Source: Capillidium heterosporum (taxonomy: Eukaryota > Entomophthoromycota > Entomophthoromycetes > Entomophthorales > Capillidiaceae). Taken from it: a DNA stretch of 64,000 nt. The stretch covers positions 1,736,001 to 1,800,000 of the forward strand of contig WBMQ01000003.1 of NCBI GenBank assembly GCA_016630905.1, written 5' to 3'. A model generated the notes under the pieces. That model worked only from the letters and a program-made list of their open reading frames with translations, was not told where the DNA came from and ran no database searches. Of this stretch, positions 32,605-46,160 are shown piece by piece. A program made the position numbers and the translations under genes. How positions within the stretch are numbered: the first letter of the stretch is position 1; each line of letters starts with the position of its first letter.

Positions 32605-34392
32605 GTTAGTTAAATAAAACTTGACCGATGCTATTGTTCAATTATATAGAAGCGGTTTAGTTGTGTATTTGACTTATAAAGGTGATGTATAAGAAGATTA
32701 TATAATTCTCGATACTGATAGACGTTAGATAATATTAATAGAAGACATCTACTACTAAATTTCTTTATATTTTACGAAACACTAATTCTGAAATGCAGAA
32801 TTGATCATCGAAGGAATATATAGCAAATTAAATTGCTATATTTTCTTTATTGTAGGTATATCAGCAGTAGTTAAATATTGAAAGTGCAGTTGGATTTTTA
32901 AAAAAATTTAAATTTAGAAACATAATAATCACTAAAAATCCAACTTATTACAATATATTGAACTCAACAATAGTATATATTATTACTGACATCGGAATGT
33001 TAAATTTAATAACTTACTCTGTGAATCATTTTTTACCTACCTACATTTGAAGGCTAGTAGTCGAAAAATCAATATTAAACAAAATTTATTATATAGTATA
33101 TATATATTTGGTTATCTATATTTTTACTTCAACTTGCTCTTATTGGCCATTTTATAATTTCAATGACATATCTATATTTGATCCATAGTTAAATATAGTA
33201 AGCTTTATCAAAAAAGTTCAATAGATATAATTTTTGTTAAAAAATGTTAGTTTCAGCAGTTAACTAAACATCTGATCCATATCAAGTAGTTTGAAGATTG
33301 GTATAGGCAATATCCACATACTCGTAGCTTTCTAACAGTTAATTAGAGACGTTTACATATATAATCGATTTACAAGATCCTTAGAAGTATTGGTTGCACT
33401 GAAATGGACGTTGGGTAAAGTGTAATCTATTCTGAAAATCAAAAATGATGTTTATAAATAACAAGCATACTATATATTTTAGATAGTTAATTTAATATAT
33501 AGGTAGAAAGTAGGACTGGTACACTACATTGAGTTATGTAGCAAAGTTATTTGATTATATATATCGGCCCAAATGCAAAACCAAAAAATATATTGATCAA
33601 GGGGCTGGAACTGAATACCATACCAAGTTCTGGCAGAAACTTCTTTGAAGAAAAAACTTCCACAAACTTCTAAATTCGAACTCGGCTAAAATTACGACAA
33701 GCAGCTTCGTTCACAATATATAGACGTAGGTTTCCAATTGGGTTTGTAAAATTGCACCTATCAATCATGAACAGTGCGCTAAACTATTACCTACAAAATC
33801 TCCTACAGCAAATTACAACAGCGTCAGCTATCTTCCAAGTTTAATCGCTTCAAAGCTGATAACGATCTCACAAACAAGTTCCTTTACTAATGACTCGTAT
33901 TATTAATTGGAAAATTTATAGTGTGACAACCAGAAAAGTACTTGAGTAGCGGAAGTTGTTGAGCCAAAAGTTAAACTTTACAAGGTTGACCAATGAAAGC
34001 ACATTATTTACTAAGCAGGCTAAAGGATATCTAGCAATCAAATCAAAATGCTTTACTTTAGCCGAAAATTATCAGATGTAATAAAAAGTTGGACAACTTA
34101 GTCCTATCAACCAATCAAAAGTTTTTATAGGTGCCAAGAATAGGACATTGGCATAAGACCCTATTTATCAACTTTTCAATCTGGTTTTGACCAAAAGCTG
34201 GGTGATAAGGTAAAGTATACTGAAATTATCTGATCCCTTTCCCATCTTATAAAGTTATAAGCAGAACTTTGAGTATAAAAGACTAAAGATACCAAAATTT
34301 TCGATTGCCGTCCATAGAAACTTATCTAGCTTGCACTCCAACTTTACACCAATACAGCTGATATCCGCTATCCCAAGTTTTAATTAATAGAT
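32605..34392. other. Gene-free AT-rich region, lipase / mitoferrin
   Basis: 1.8 kb between divergent genes with long A/T runs (TATA repeats near 33092-33110). A TATAAAAG element at 34273-34280 precedes mitoferrin by about 115 nt. No open frame of note. Confidence 0.5.
32642..32648 (-). promoter_or_regulatory. TATA-like element before the lipase gene
   Basis: TATATAA on the minus strand, 38-44 nt upstream of the lipase ATG. Confidence 0.4.
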
Positions 34393-35433
34393 ATGTCCGA
34401 AATTGATTACGAAAGTTTACCTGAGAACTCCGCCTTTGCTGCTCAGTTAGCTGCTGGAGCCTTAGCCGGTATCACCGAACATGTAGTTATGCACCCCTTT
34501 GATTCCATCAAGGTACTTTTATTTCCTATATTTATACCTTTTGTATAGCTTTTATTAACATGCTTAATAGACTAGAATGCAAATTCTCAACCCCAACCCT
34601 CAAGCCATCTACAACTCCATGTCACAAGCATTCACCCGTATCTCCTCAACCGAAGGTTTCAAAGCTTTGTGGCGTGGGGTTGGCTCAGTAACTTTAGGAG
34701 CCGGACCAGCTCACGCTCTCTACTTTGGAACTTATGAGAAAGCCAAACTGTTGCTGTCCCCCGACGGTAAAAGTATTCCCGGAATAGGTACTTTGTTCTA
34801 AGAATATTCTTTATCTAATATATTTCACTTTAGCTGCTTCAGGAGCTTGTGCCACTATCGTCAGTGATGCATTTATGAACCCATTTGATGGTAGGCATAG
34901 TTTACTTTACATTGCTAACTTTGAATATAGTCGTAAAGCAGCGTATGCAGGTCCACGGCTCCAACTTCCCCAACTTCATCAACTGCGCCAAGCACGTCTT
35001 CCAGCACGAAGGCATCCGTGCTTTCTACGTGTCCTACCCTACCGTATTGACGATGTCGATTCCCTTCCACGCCATCACCTTCACTACTTACGAAACCGCC
35101 AGTAACTTCTTCAACCCTACCAAGCGTTACAGCCCAGTCGCCCACGTCATTGCCGGTGGTATGGCTGGTGCCACTGCCGCAGCTATAACTACACCTCTAG
35201 ATGTATGCAAGACCTTGCTGCAAACTCGAGGGACCTCCCATGACATCGAAATTCGCAATACCTCCGGACTTCTACAAGCTGCCAAACTGATCTATCGCCG
35301 TGAAGGCATGGTTGGATTTACCCGTGGTTTAGCACCACGTATCCTTTCCCACATGCCCTCTACAGCGCTGTGCTGGACCGCTTACGAGTACTTCAAGTGG
35401 TTCTTGCTGGCAACTGAAAAGGTTAGCATTTAA
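34393..35433 (+). CDS. MRS4: Mitochondrial iron carrier, mitoferrin (MRS3/MRS4, SLC25A28/37)
   Basis: An inner-mitochondrial-membrane carrier that imports iron for Fe-S cluster and haem synthesis. Exons 34393-34512, 34571-34787, 34834-34890 and 34931-35433 give 298 residues, the standard size for SLC25 carriers. The three carrier signatures are intact: HPFDSIKTR, NPFDVVKQR and TPLDVCKTL. Mitoferrin-typical text includes [58 protein letters not shown] and [21 protein letters not shown]. Each intron follows or splits a conserved motif and its removal restores it. Assignment to the mitoferrin subgroup rests on these long matches. Confidence 0.93.
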
Positions 35434-38094
35434 TCCGGTTCAAAACTAATTTTCCAACTCTGTCTACAAAGTGTTGATTTTATTCGATTTCTTGCGATTC
35501 ACCTTTACTCCTACTATTACTCCTACTTCACCGACAACTTTTAGCTTAGCTTCCATTCTAACCCGTTCTTATAAATCCAATATATTTTCGATAAAATAAA
35601 CCGTCTTTTCGATAGAAATAATCAGGCCAAGTATTAGGTAATTTAGTAGTTGCCAGATTCTCGAGATGGTATTGTATCATATAATTCTATTTCTAATGTA
35701 AGTAGTCGGTATATATATTTATACTCTCTTAATTTTTATGTAGGGTTAATAGATGGCTTTCACACCAACTTATCTCATACGATGATTTATAACTACTATT
35801 ATAAAGAAAATGGATTCAATAACTTCAAACTTCCATATAACTAGGTTTATAAACAAATATACAACCGTCAAGTATCATTGAAAAATTCTACTATTAGTAA
35901 GGTCGATGGAAGCTGCTTCAATAACATCATTGTCTATAGCCTATAACTAATCCATTCGAAATCTTCTTTTACAAGTACATATATTAGTTCCATAAAATGA
36001 ATGCAAGATCTATCAATTATAAGATGACAAGCAGGATAGCCATCAAAGTTTAGGAAGGAGCCAAGGATAAGAGATATAGGAGAAGTTTTAAAGTATATAT
36101 AAAATTATTGTGAGTCACAGTGTATAAAATCCAACCAATTCAACAGATTTTAATATCGTGATTATAGAATGAGTACATGAAAATGTAGATTTTCAAATAT
36201 CCCTCTCCATAAAGATATTTAGAACATCGTCCAGTTATGTTCCGAATGTAAACGTTGCAAAAACCAACATATACAATTTCTTGGTAAAATAAGCTAATGT
36301 ACAACCTTGTTTAAAATTTGCAAGAGAAATATAGGAAGACTTTGAGAAAGTGAGTGTAGACTGATAGTAGTAATGAGCCTACAGCTCTCGATATCAGTGA
36401 TGAAGATATTTCTCTTTAGCTCCAGTCCATCGATGGAAATTCAGCTACTTAAAAGTCCTACCCGATGGGCTATTACACCCAGTACCAAAAATAGAGAAAT
36501 CTCACCTCAATTCCAGTAGCAACTCGCAGTGCGTCAATCTATTAGTTGAAAAGGAGTCCCTGATCAGATTTTATAAGGTGGGGCTACTCTCAACCATCCA
36601 GTTGATACCAAGGTGCTGGGTAAAATCTGCTTAGCAATTTATCAAAAGTCTAATATATATCTATAGCATTTGTTTTAGTTCATGTCTTAAATTTAATTTA
36701 AAAGTTGGAATTGAAATCAAATGCTTTTCAAACTAAATAAAAGCTTATGATGCTGCACACTATATCGGTTTATAAGCCTATAATGCTATTTACACCAGCT
36801 ATTATCTACTACCTACAGGCCACCATCAAATGAGAGAAACGCTCAAATTTAAATGGCTACAGGTTACACCTGCTCCTTATAGGGCAATTTTTTCAAAGAT
36901 TTCAATAGGTTAGAATATAAAGGTATATGTTTTGAAAGTTCGCTAATATCATATTGGGTTTGTGTATTTTCCCTAAATACGAATTCTAGTTCGGTTCCGA
37001 TTTAGATTACCAATCCTCTCAAATCCTACCAGCAAGAGCTGGCAACCCAGATTAGATCGAAGCAATTGGCTACCAACTGTTAGTTGAGATGATTAATACT
37101 AAAGGGATTATATTCTGTTGACATGGTTTTCGAAGCCAGTATTTACTAAACATATAGTAAATAATCACTATTTTTCAGTGTAAACTTACTATTGCTTCGC
37201 TTATATCAATTTTTTCACTACATAATTTCAAATGATAGAAATTGAATGGTTTATAAGCTTGCTTATACCATTTAGTTAATAAAAAGTTTTGATATATATA
37301 TATACTATTACTATTTTTGTGTCTTTATATAGAATTAAAAGAATAGAAATCTTCAAGAAGATTTAGTCTACATGTCTCATATGTCTAATAGTATGTTGTT
37401 TGTAATTATCGATATCTATATAAAGTTTAGTAGGCATTTATTATATAACATTAGTCCCATAATCAGCAAGGTCCTGGTAAGCTTCGAAAACTTGATCCAA
37501 AACATTAAATTGAACAAACTGTGCTCTAATTTGGTTTCAACAATGTCACTTAGTTTAAAACAGCGATCTTCAACTTGTAGGTAAGGTAAGGATTTTATTA
37601 ATTATTTTAAACAGGAATATATAAAATTTTGCTTATTGTAGATGAGAATCAAAATGGCTGAAGGCTACTGATTTGGAATTCCAACGGCTCCATCATATGG
37701 AGCATCGCTACTTGAATTCCCTAACAATCCTTAGTATAAGTTTTCAAATGCTTCCGTTTTGATATGAGACAGGTTTTTCTAAAGAAGTGCATGGGCTGGA
37801 TATAAACTGTACTACTTTCATACACATACACTGGGAGTATTTAGATTTGAAGTTTATAACGGGATATCCACAGCATACTCAAACAAGAAAAGTATTTTAT
37901 TAAATCCTATTTCGATCTACTAAAGGTGGACTAGCCTTCAATCCAGATAATACTTATATCCTATCAGTGACCTTCCTAAGATTTTACTTTGTGCAATGGT
38001 TATAAAATTCAATTTGATTTTTTAAAGGCAATTACATAGATCTTAGAAATGGTATATAAACATCTCTGAGTTTCAAAATCCAGTCATTCCAAAT
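35434..38094. other. Gene-poor region
   Basis: 2.66 kb of AT-rich DNA. Small frames (35650-35844, 37372-37584) show no family, signal or good codon pattern. A GC-richer patch at 36370-36620 has no sustained frame. A TATATAAA element at 38053-38060 precedes the next gene. Confidence 0.45.
38053..38060 (+). promoter_or_regulatory. TATA-like element before small secreted gene
   Basis: TATATAAA positioned 35-42 nt before the ATG. Confidence 0.45.
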
Positions 38095-38495
38095 ATGAAT
38101 GTTAAAACCATCCTATCTCTCCTTTTAGCCACCATCGCCCAATCCTTTTACCAGGTCGGTTCCAAGTCAGATGAAGGTAACGAGTTAAGGTCTTTAAACA
38201 GCATCGTCCAATCCTACTTCAGCTCTTTTTTCAAGCGTAGCATCGTTGGTTATAAACTTTTGAACTTCAGCAAGCGTGAGTTGGTCTACAAATTTATCCG
38301 TAGCTTATCTGGACCTAGGGAAAATAATGAAAAGAGATCTCGGTCAGCTAGTGATATCTAGATTGGATCCCTGAAGGTCCCGCTCACAAATCCAAGAAAA
38401 TTCGCATTAGAGCTAACTCTTTAAACACCACTTTAAAAAACGCTGAGCAGAGAAAATCCAAAACATCCCAGCCTATCAAAAGTATTACCAACTAG
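38095..38495 (+). CDS. Small secreted basic protein, unassigned, one probable intron
   Basis: The ATG at 38095 opens a signal peptide (MNVKTILSLLLATIAQSFYQ). The unspliced frame stops at 38361 (88 residues). Removing 38300-38361 (62 nt, GTAG...TCTAG) joins KFI to a second open stretch HWIPEGPAHKSKKIRIRAN and extends the protein to 112 residues ending at 38495. The frame match and the coding-like tail support the spliced form, though the donor is weak. The mature part is basic, without cysteine. TATATAAA lies 35-42 nt upstream of the ATG. Not recognised as any family; a secreted role is inferred from the signal peptide. Confidence 0.6.
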
Positions 38496-41400
38496 GAACT
38501 GCAACACGTTGTAGTCAACTGGGTCCTAAGAACTTGATTCGGGTCCATTAAAAACAAAATTATAATTATTTTTGTAGTGCTATCAAGATGGTTGAGTTAT
38601 AAGAATCAGTTTAATATATGTATACCTTACATCTTTTTATATCACTTACAATCTATACATATTCAATTTGGAATCACATATCTTTTTGAATTATAAATAT
38701 ATAGCAATATAGGTTGTAGTTTTCTCTATGCTTAGTAATTTACTATTCTATTCACTATAAAGTACTCATTGGATATATATATATGTTATATAAATCAAAA
38801 CATACCTAGCTAAAATATCAGATCGCCGTCATAAGTTTTGATATTGTCCGTTTGGGTAGACCAATATTGCTTTGAAAGAAATGCAGCAAAGGCCTAAAGA
38901 CCTTATGTGATAGTGAAACGAAGAAAACCTCGGTATTTTCATCTCTGCAGCACATTCATGTTTCATATATAACACTCTGTTTTTAGTGATTGACCTGATT
39001 CCAATTGTACTTTTAAACCAAAACTAAACTGTGATGAATGCTACTTTTACCAACTTTACTAGGCAATCTTCTGCCGTTTATAGTAATAGTTGTACAATTT
39101 ATCGAGACATATTGGCAAAGGTTGTAAACTATAAGTTTATAATGAATGGAAAAATAACTTTATTTTCAAAAGCATCTATAATGTATCACAAGTTAAAGTC
39201 AATTACTTTTGAGTTTGGTTAAGGAAGGAATAAAGATGACTTGATATGTGCTGTGGCAAATTAAGCTAATAATAGTCTACTTTGAGTCGTTGTTAAGTGT
39301 GCTACCACTTGGCTCTGCAAAATTTTCAGGACTATGAAAGTAAATCAAGTCTGTTAAAAGCATGTCTGGTTGACATAGCAAGGTGGAGTTTAGCATGTCA
39401 ATATTTTGTAATAGAGTGTGGTAGATAAATGGATACTCGAGTGCTAACATCTCATAAAAGTATAGGTTAGTACTACGGGCATAGTTCAATTGCTATATAC
39501 TTGACTAAGGCTTGATTCTATGTAGCAACAACCTTCTTTCCAACGAGTTTATCGCAATTTACATGGAAGGGATCTCAGGGTACTAGTAGAGAGATGTATC
39601 TGTTAAAAGTTAGTTCGCTTGTAGATTGGAGATGGAAGGTTTAGTTAAAAGCCGTTCTTTCCTGATTAGCATAATAGTATATTTTAATTAAATAGATGGC
39701 TCGGTCAAGTAATGGATGCCTAGAAATAGGCTGTCATTGATGGAAACTACCGAAAACCTACTGCATACCTATACAATCGCTACTATTAGATTGTGGCATT
39801 GAAAGAGTTTATACTTTCCCGTGAAAGTAGCTATCCTATTATAGTTTACTCATTTTAAAACTACAAACGATATATCTTTCAACGTATAATTGCCCTATAT
39901 TTACTAAATTTGGAAATACACTTTATAAAGTATTTAAAAAAATAAAAACACTTTTTGATCGTACTGTGAAAATTTCTTATAAGAAATTATATATATAAAG
40001 TCGATACGTCGACTTATCTAACTAAATCTTTTGTCATCATATCTAATATCTACCACTTTATTAGGAAGCTATCGCTTTCTACTCTTGAAAATTGACGTTC
40101 CTTCGATCTACTTGGTATTTTGGCTACCTACCTCAAGCTAATTTATGTGATTTAAAAGTAGAAGCTAGTTGATTGGTAACATATAAATACACTTATTATA
40201 CTACTCAATTAAATAAAATGGAAGATCTACTAAACTTCCTTGTGATGCAAAAATGGATGAGTGGTTTACGACATTGGTTTTCAGATTGAAGGTTTCTAGC
40301 TATTAAACTCTATACCGAAGCCTATAGAGCATTCAAATATAATTTATTACTATCATTAGAATGACCATATATTAGACAGTGGGTTAATTTATATGCTACA
40401 GTTTTATATAATTAGTGGAGGTCTTTATCTCTGCCTTTCTAACCAAGCCGTTTACATCGGTTAGATAGGCTACATAGTCAACCTGACATTCATTATCCCT
40501 ACTTAGACATAAAGTAGGGTTCTAAGGTGTTAGGTTAAACTGGACATTTGAGATGAAACATCTGTTGCATAATTGGTTAGGACAACCGAGCTACTTCAGT
40601 ATTAATTCGAAAGGGTGGTGTCTCATTTATTTGAACTCTATACATAGTTTTCGATAGTGAAAGCTAGTAAATGTAAAAAACTATTAATCGGTTGCTTAGT
40701 TACTAACTACATATACTTTTTAATTCGATTGATAAGTTAAAATTCATTGGAGTAGGATATTTAATTTTTTTGAGTATAGTTTGTTTTGGGATACTACTGC
40801 AGCCGTTAAAGCTGAAGATAACTGATATTATTCTATCAGATAAGGTACGTATAGTATCAAATGATGTGTAGCAAGAAGGTGAAACATACATTTAAAGTGC
40901 TTTACAAGGTTTGTAAAATATTTGGTAGAGAGGTTTTACATGTTGAGAGTTTTAAATTTTCCGTTCTATATTTTATAAGTGTTGTTTTGTTCAACAAATT
41001 GAACTTTGAAGTTTAGTATGTGGTACTATTTCATTGGGTAGAGCTATGGTCTTTAGAGCTTCAAACTCCACGTATACAAACTCCTTATACACGAACTAAG
41101 TTTATAGTTCAAAACTTTAATTAAGTTTTTAAATAGAAAATAAAGGTATACAAAAGGAAGTTTGAAACATTGTTTTAAATTAAATTAAACAGTTCATTAA
41201 CTAAAAGAAGGGATTTTGATAATGAACTGTCCTACCCTATCCTACTAGTTTACTACTTTTAAAAACTATGGAGTGTACATTACAACTACCCTAATGAGCG
41301 TTTGTAGGTGTTGGGAAAAATTTTCAGCCCCTAAATATTATTTTTAGCTCCATTATAGGTCTCATAATTTCCTTGACCTATTTATAAGCGCCTATTTTAC

Positions 41401-41621
41401 ATCCAAGTAGACATTATGTTATCCAAGTGTCTTAGTTTACCTTGTGTGTTTGTCTAAATTTGTAAGGAAAAGTTATTAAGACGCTGGATTGAAGCGTAGT
41501 CTCCAAACTTTTCTCCAAGCCAAAAGTCTTGAATTCTATTTAACGGTTTTGTATAAATACATCTTAACCTGCCAAGCAGTAACTAACTTTTACAATTTCA
41601 TTTAACAGCAGCCGAGTTCAG
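38496..41621. other. Gene-poor region
   Basis: 3.1 kb without a defensible gene. A minus-strand frame at 39489-39277 has leucine-rich-like spacing (MLALEYPFIYHTLLQNIDML) but no proper start and is probably F-box/LRR debris. The rest is AT-rich noise. Confidence 0.45.
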
Positions 41622-42666
41622 ATGTCCATCAAAGAGCTGAAACGACGTACCAGTCAACTTCTCTACCAAATAATAAAGCCAAATGACGACCTCAACCTGA
41701 AAGATGCTAAGAAGCGTTATAGCTTGATTGTAGCTACCAAATCCTTACTCAACGCCCTTAACACCAAGCCTAAAGACACAAACTTCGATTATAGTGATAA
41801 TATTTACACTAAAGATCAGTTTCGAACCTACTTTACAAATTTATCCGATACTTCCCTGAGTACCTGTACTTTATCCTTCTCCCCCATCTCTAGCAATTCC
41901 ATCAGTGTTGACGAAAGTTTGGTTAAAGAAGGTTGAGCAGCTCAACTCCAGCACTACTATTGACTGCAGTTCTCTAGACGAAGCGATCCAAATATCAAGA
42001 AAAAATTACTTGGATGGTAGCAATAGGTACATAGACAGTATAACTCCAACCCTTAAGGAGTTGACCAACATCGACCTACAAGATGGTATTAAAGGCAACC
42101 AGTTCAAGAGAAAGTTGAGTGTAGCTACCCCAGCCATCTGCAACGACCAAGATAAGCTGATTGTCAACCTCTCCAACTACTTTGCTAAATTTAAGTTGAT
42201 GATCCTAGATGGTAGTCAGCTCACTTCTAGACTGTATGTACCTAAGCAAGTATTCCAACAGGAGGTAGAGTTGAATGACATGGTAAACCGCTACCACCAG
42301 CTACACTATTTGGAACGCAAGCTAATAAGTTTTTGGAACTTGGATACCGACATCAAGAGCAGCCTCTACGACCTCGATACCTACTTCATCGAGATACGAA
42401 ATGGTAACAAGAGTGCAGCGGTAGAAGCAAATAACAACATAAGCTTGAAGGACTACTTCAGCCAACTAATAAACTTTATCGACAGTACAAAGGCGTTATT
42501 CCAGATGTACCAATTCGACGGTTCCAACTTCCAACATCAGAGCAGGAACTTTGGACTTTTGCGAGTGTTTAGGTTTTTCTACTTTGAGTTCCTACCAGTT
42601 TGGTTTAAGGATTTGAATTTCTTGATGGAACGGTACTGTGACGATATCGAGTCTACTTTTTCGTAG
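41622..42666 (+). CDS. Unassigned two-exon protein, probably helical
   Basis: Two overlapping open frames join cleanly by removing a 40-nt intron, 41866-41905 (GTACTTTATCC...TCAG, with a pyrimidine tract). The result is 334 residues from the ATG at 41622. A second acceptor (TAG at 41891-41893) would also keep frame but leaves a 28-nt intron. I do not recognise the family. The protein is rich in Leu, Asn, Lys and Asp, looks mainly alpha-helical, and has no signal peptide or membrane span. Features: KELKRRTSQLLYQIIK at the start, and FFYFEFLPVWFKDLNFLMERY close to the end. Coding bias is good (CTC, AAC, TAC codons), so it is a real gene. Confidence 0.7.
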
Positions 42667-44860
42667 CTTTTAGAGATCTTTTTACCAAATTAGAAAATAG
42701 CACTCTATGTACATAGCAATATTTTAATGGAATAAATCTAGTTAATATTTCGGTTTGTTATAGCTTTAGTTTCTGTAGTGTATATTTTAGTAGGATCATA
42801 GTTTTCTATCAAGTATTCCTTAGTTAGATAAGTTTCATATGTCGGTAAGATATGGTTTTGAAAAGGGGATACAAGTACTCCTATATATGAAATTAACAAA
42901 CTAAAAAGTTTTCAATTAAGGTTTGTACCTTCAACCTCTTAAATTATTGACTTCCTTTATCCAGTATTCTTCGGTATATACCTTGATTTAATTTACTTGG
43001 TATGTAGTTCGATCATTTTCGATATTACCTGAAAAAATTACAAATAGAATAGACGTAGGGGTGATCCATTTCCATATTTGAACCATTACTTTTCTTTCCA
43101 CATAGAATGAAAGGAGGTAGGTAGGATAGGTTTCGGATTCTAAACCAACATGAATATTCCATCACACTATGTTATCAATATAGTTTTAGATTACTTGCAA
43201 AGTTTAGCTTCTTTTGAATGTATGCTAGGATAAAATTATTCTTATAGAAAATGATGGTGGGGAGGAGTGAAAAGAAGATAATGTAGAAAGAGGTAAATAT
43301 GTATATTGAATGAAAGCTTATATAAGTAAAGGGGCTTAACATACATCGGTAATTTCCCATCCAAAAGCTGGAAAAGTCTATCAAAGCTTACTTCCTGTAT
43401 AAATAAAAAACTTACTTTAGGCTACATACTTCCGCAAAGGATATTAGATTAATTCAATTTTGAAACCGGATATACAAAGTTGTTTATAATGGTTCTTATA
43501 ATGCCCACCGAAAAAATTGATATACCGGTTTATCTCCTTTTTAAAGTGATTTGAATACTATCTAAAGGTTTGTAGGGCCTACTTAATAAAATAATAGGTA
43601 AAATTCAATTAATACTTTTCGAATAGAAATATTAGTAGAGGATGCAGCATATTTTGCAGATACTTTATAAAATATTCCGCCTTTACATACTATTGATAGA
43701 AATATGGAGATTTATAAAGTGAAGTTGATTTAATTATATCCAATGAATAGCTTACAATCTACTACTGCGAAGAAGGTTTTGGTTATATTTGATTGCAGAA
43801 GGATATCTGTGCCTTCCTAGTAAATTTCCAAGTGTATTTTAATCACCGAGAATCTCGTAGTCTTCAAATTAAGGTACGGAGCCCCCAGTCCATTGAATTA
43901 GCTGTAGGCTATAGTATTTTCATCATGCCTAAAGTTCAGTTGTAAGACTATTGACTAGTAATCGATCTATCGGTTATTCATTGAGATCTTCTCGAATCTA
44001 TCATTACTGTACGTATGGGTCCAGTCTAAAATAATGTAAATTGTATAGTGGATTTAACTGGAAGATGGAACAAATATAAGTTTAGAGAAGCTGCAGGTAG
44101 CTTAAAATGAAAAGGTGTACCAGCCACTTTAAATATACAAGTATGTAAAAATATTCCCTATAAGATTATATATATCAAGCTTATTAGTACAAAGTTAAAG
44201 TATATTTAAGTATTTCAAAGTTGATTTTCGATTAGTCTTATAGCGTGAAAACTCCAATCAACTCCTTATCTTTCAAATTTACAATTAAAATAATATACCC
44301 AACTTACAAAAAATCGCTTTACATAAGAATTAAATAATTTTTCGGTAGATTAAGGTAAAATCCAATAGCTTGTTCGATACCTTATAATATGTTGAAATTT
44401 TAGCTAGGATGGGCTTTTTAAGTTGATGGACATCGACCATTGACGCTTTAGAAGGAAATCGTTTATCAACCAGCTAGTTTCAAGCTCCATTAGTACTTGA
44501 TATATATCAATATTAGTTCCTATGAACGCAAAGTAAAATTATTGGTAGGAAAGGTATGCTAAAAGTTTTGAGTTGATTTGAAGCATTCCTTAAAATTTTG
44601 GTTTGGTTAGCAACTATTGAAGATATTTGAATGGGCAGTTCATAAAGATGGAGTTTAGGCCTACTTGTAATTTCAATAGCTGAAAAAGTTCAAGAAGCAG
44701 GTATATGGAAGTAAATATATATTACTTCAAGAAAGAAGTTTAGCAGAATTTAAACTCTAAGGTTGGCTGGTCTGTTCCAAAGCTCACCCTTCAAATTTAC
44801 CAATAGTAGCTCAGTATAAATGGAGGCCTAAAATTGTGCATGAATTAACAGGAAGGTCGA
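42667..44860. other. Gene-free AT-rich region
   Basis: 2.2 kb. A 69-codon frame on the minus strand (43384-43175) is hydrophobic and of low complexity, not defended. Nothing else. Confidence 0.45.
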
Positions 44861-45600
44861 TACCGATGAGAGCCGTCTTTGCTCCCATCTCCTGGAATAG
44901 AGGACTTTCACCCTCATCATGGCCTTTAAAGAAATCTATACTAGAGTTGTTGCAGATAAAACGACCTTGGAATTATTTGAGTTGAAAAAGAGTGCTCAGT
45001 TCTCATTGGGCTTGAACTACAGTTGAAACGTATCCATCTTCAAAAGTTCAAGGAGAGAATATATAAGTATGCTACAAGGACTGTTCCAAAATGCAAAGTT
45101 GAAATAGCCAGTGAAAGTGATCAGAATATCATCACCCAATTAGATTTTGTCGATGTCACCGGTAATAGGAGTGATCAACTTTAGAGTGGTGAAGAGATAA
45201 AGTTCACTGTTAAGAGTTGAGTGCTTGGGATGGATGATGACCTTTAATACGCCAACTTTGGCTATCTTTAGTTTGGGAGACGATGGTTAAATTATGGCGG
45301 TGATAGTTGATTGAGTAGTTCTAAATAGTGTTTTTGATACACTTGAAGTGAATTAAAACGGTGGTAGAGTTGGAGAGGACATCATCATATTCGTATACCC
45401 CACTGCACTTTAAAGAGGTCATTAAAAAGTACTTGGGCTTGTGGCTAACTTCATAAAATTAATCTTTATGTTGAAACATGTTTAAAACTAAAGGTTGGAT
45501 GTAGCTTACCAATGCACTAGAGTAAAAGTATTGAAATTTATAGCTGTTGTTGATGGATGAAAAGCCTTCGACTCAAGAGAGAAAACTGGGGTGTTTATAG
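44860..45600 (-). pseudogene. Decayed member of an unidentified protein family (copy A)
   Basis: On the minus strand, fragments in shifting frames align with those at 63 kb: HFKCIKNTI-stop-NYSINYH (against HTKCINANGSNYSINYHC), LKVIIHPK...TLKLITPITGDID (against LRLATFITADIS), AISTLHFGTVLVAYLY and, near the end, PLFQEMGAKTALIGIDL. An in-frame stop replaces a conserved position and several frameshifts are needed. Spacing of the fragments is preserved between copies. The functional family is unknown. Alternating hydrophobic pattern suggests beta-strands. Confidence 0.65.
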
Positions 45601-46160
45601 GATCACCCTAAATTTAATGACTGTCTAATCAAAAACTACTATACTTGAACATGCTTTCCACTTGATATATCAATCAAACTATCAACTATTTTTGAAAGCA
45701 GTTCTATAGTATAAATGCTTGAAGCTAATCTACTTGTGGTATTATATTCATAATAGCTAGCGTTTTTAGTTAGCTATAATGAAACAGTCAATTAACCTGT
45801 ACATCAATTTGCTAAAGACTAATGTCAATTTTCAGTGATCAAAGTTTATATCTCAGAAAATATACAGTAAAAATATAAAGATATATGATAAATCCATTTT
45901 GAAATTGAACCAAGAAGCGGTATTTAATTCAATTAAATTAATAGGATAGCTTTAACTGTGATGGACCTGAAGCTTAAGCTGGCTATTCAAATACGATTTT
46001 TTTCCATTCAACTTCCAAACCTATTTTCATAAACTATCACGTCATTTTCATTTACATCAAAGCAAATATGAAATCAAAGTCCATTCCAAAGTCCTAATCT
46101 TAGAACTCCTGCACAAAACGAACCAAAACTTGAAAACTCAGCTTTCCAAAGATCTCATCC
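45601..46160. other. Gene-free stretch before the ITFG1 homologue
   Basis: 560 bp of AT-rich sequence. Holds the promoter of the ITFG1 homologue. No element recognised. Confidence 0.4.
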
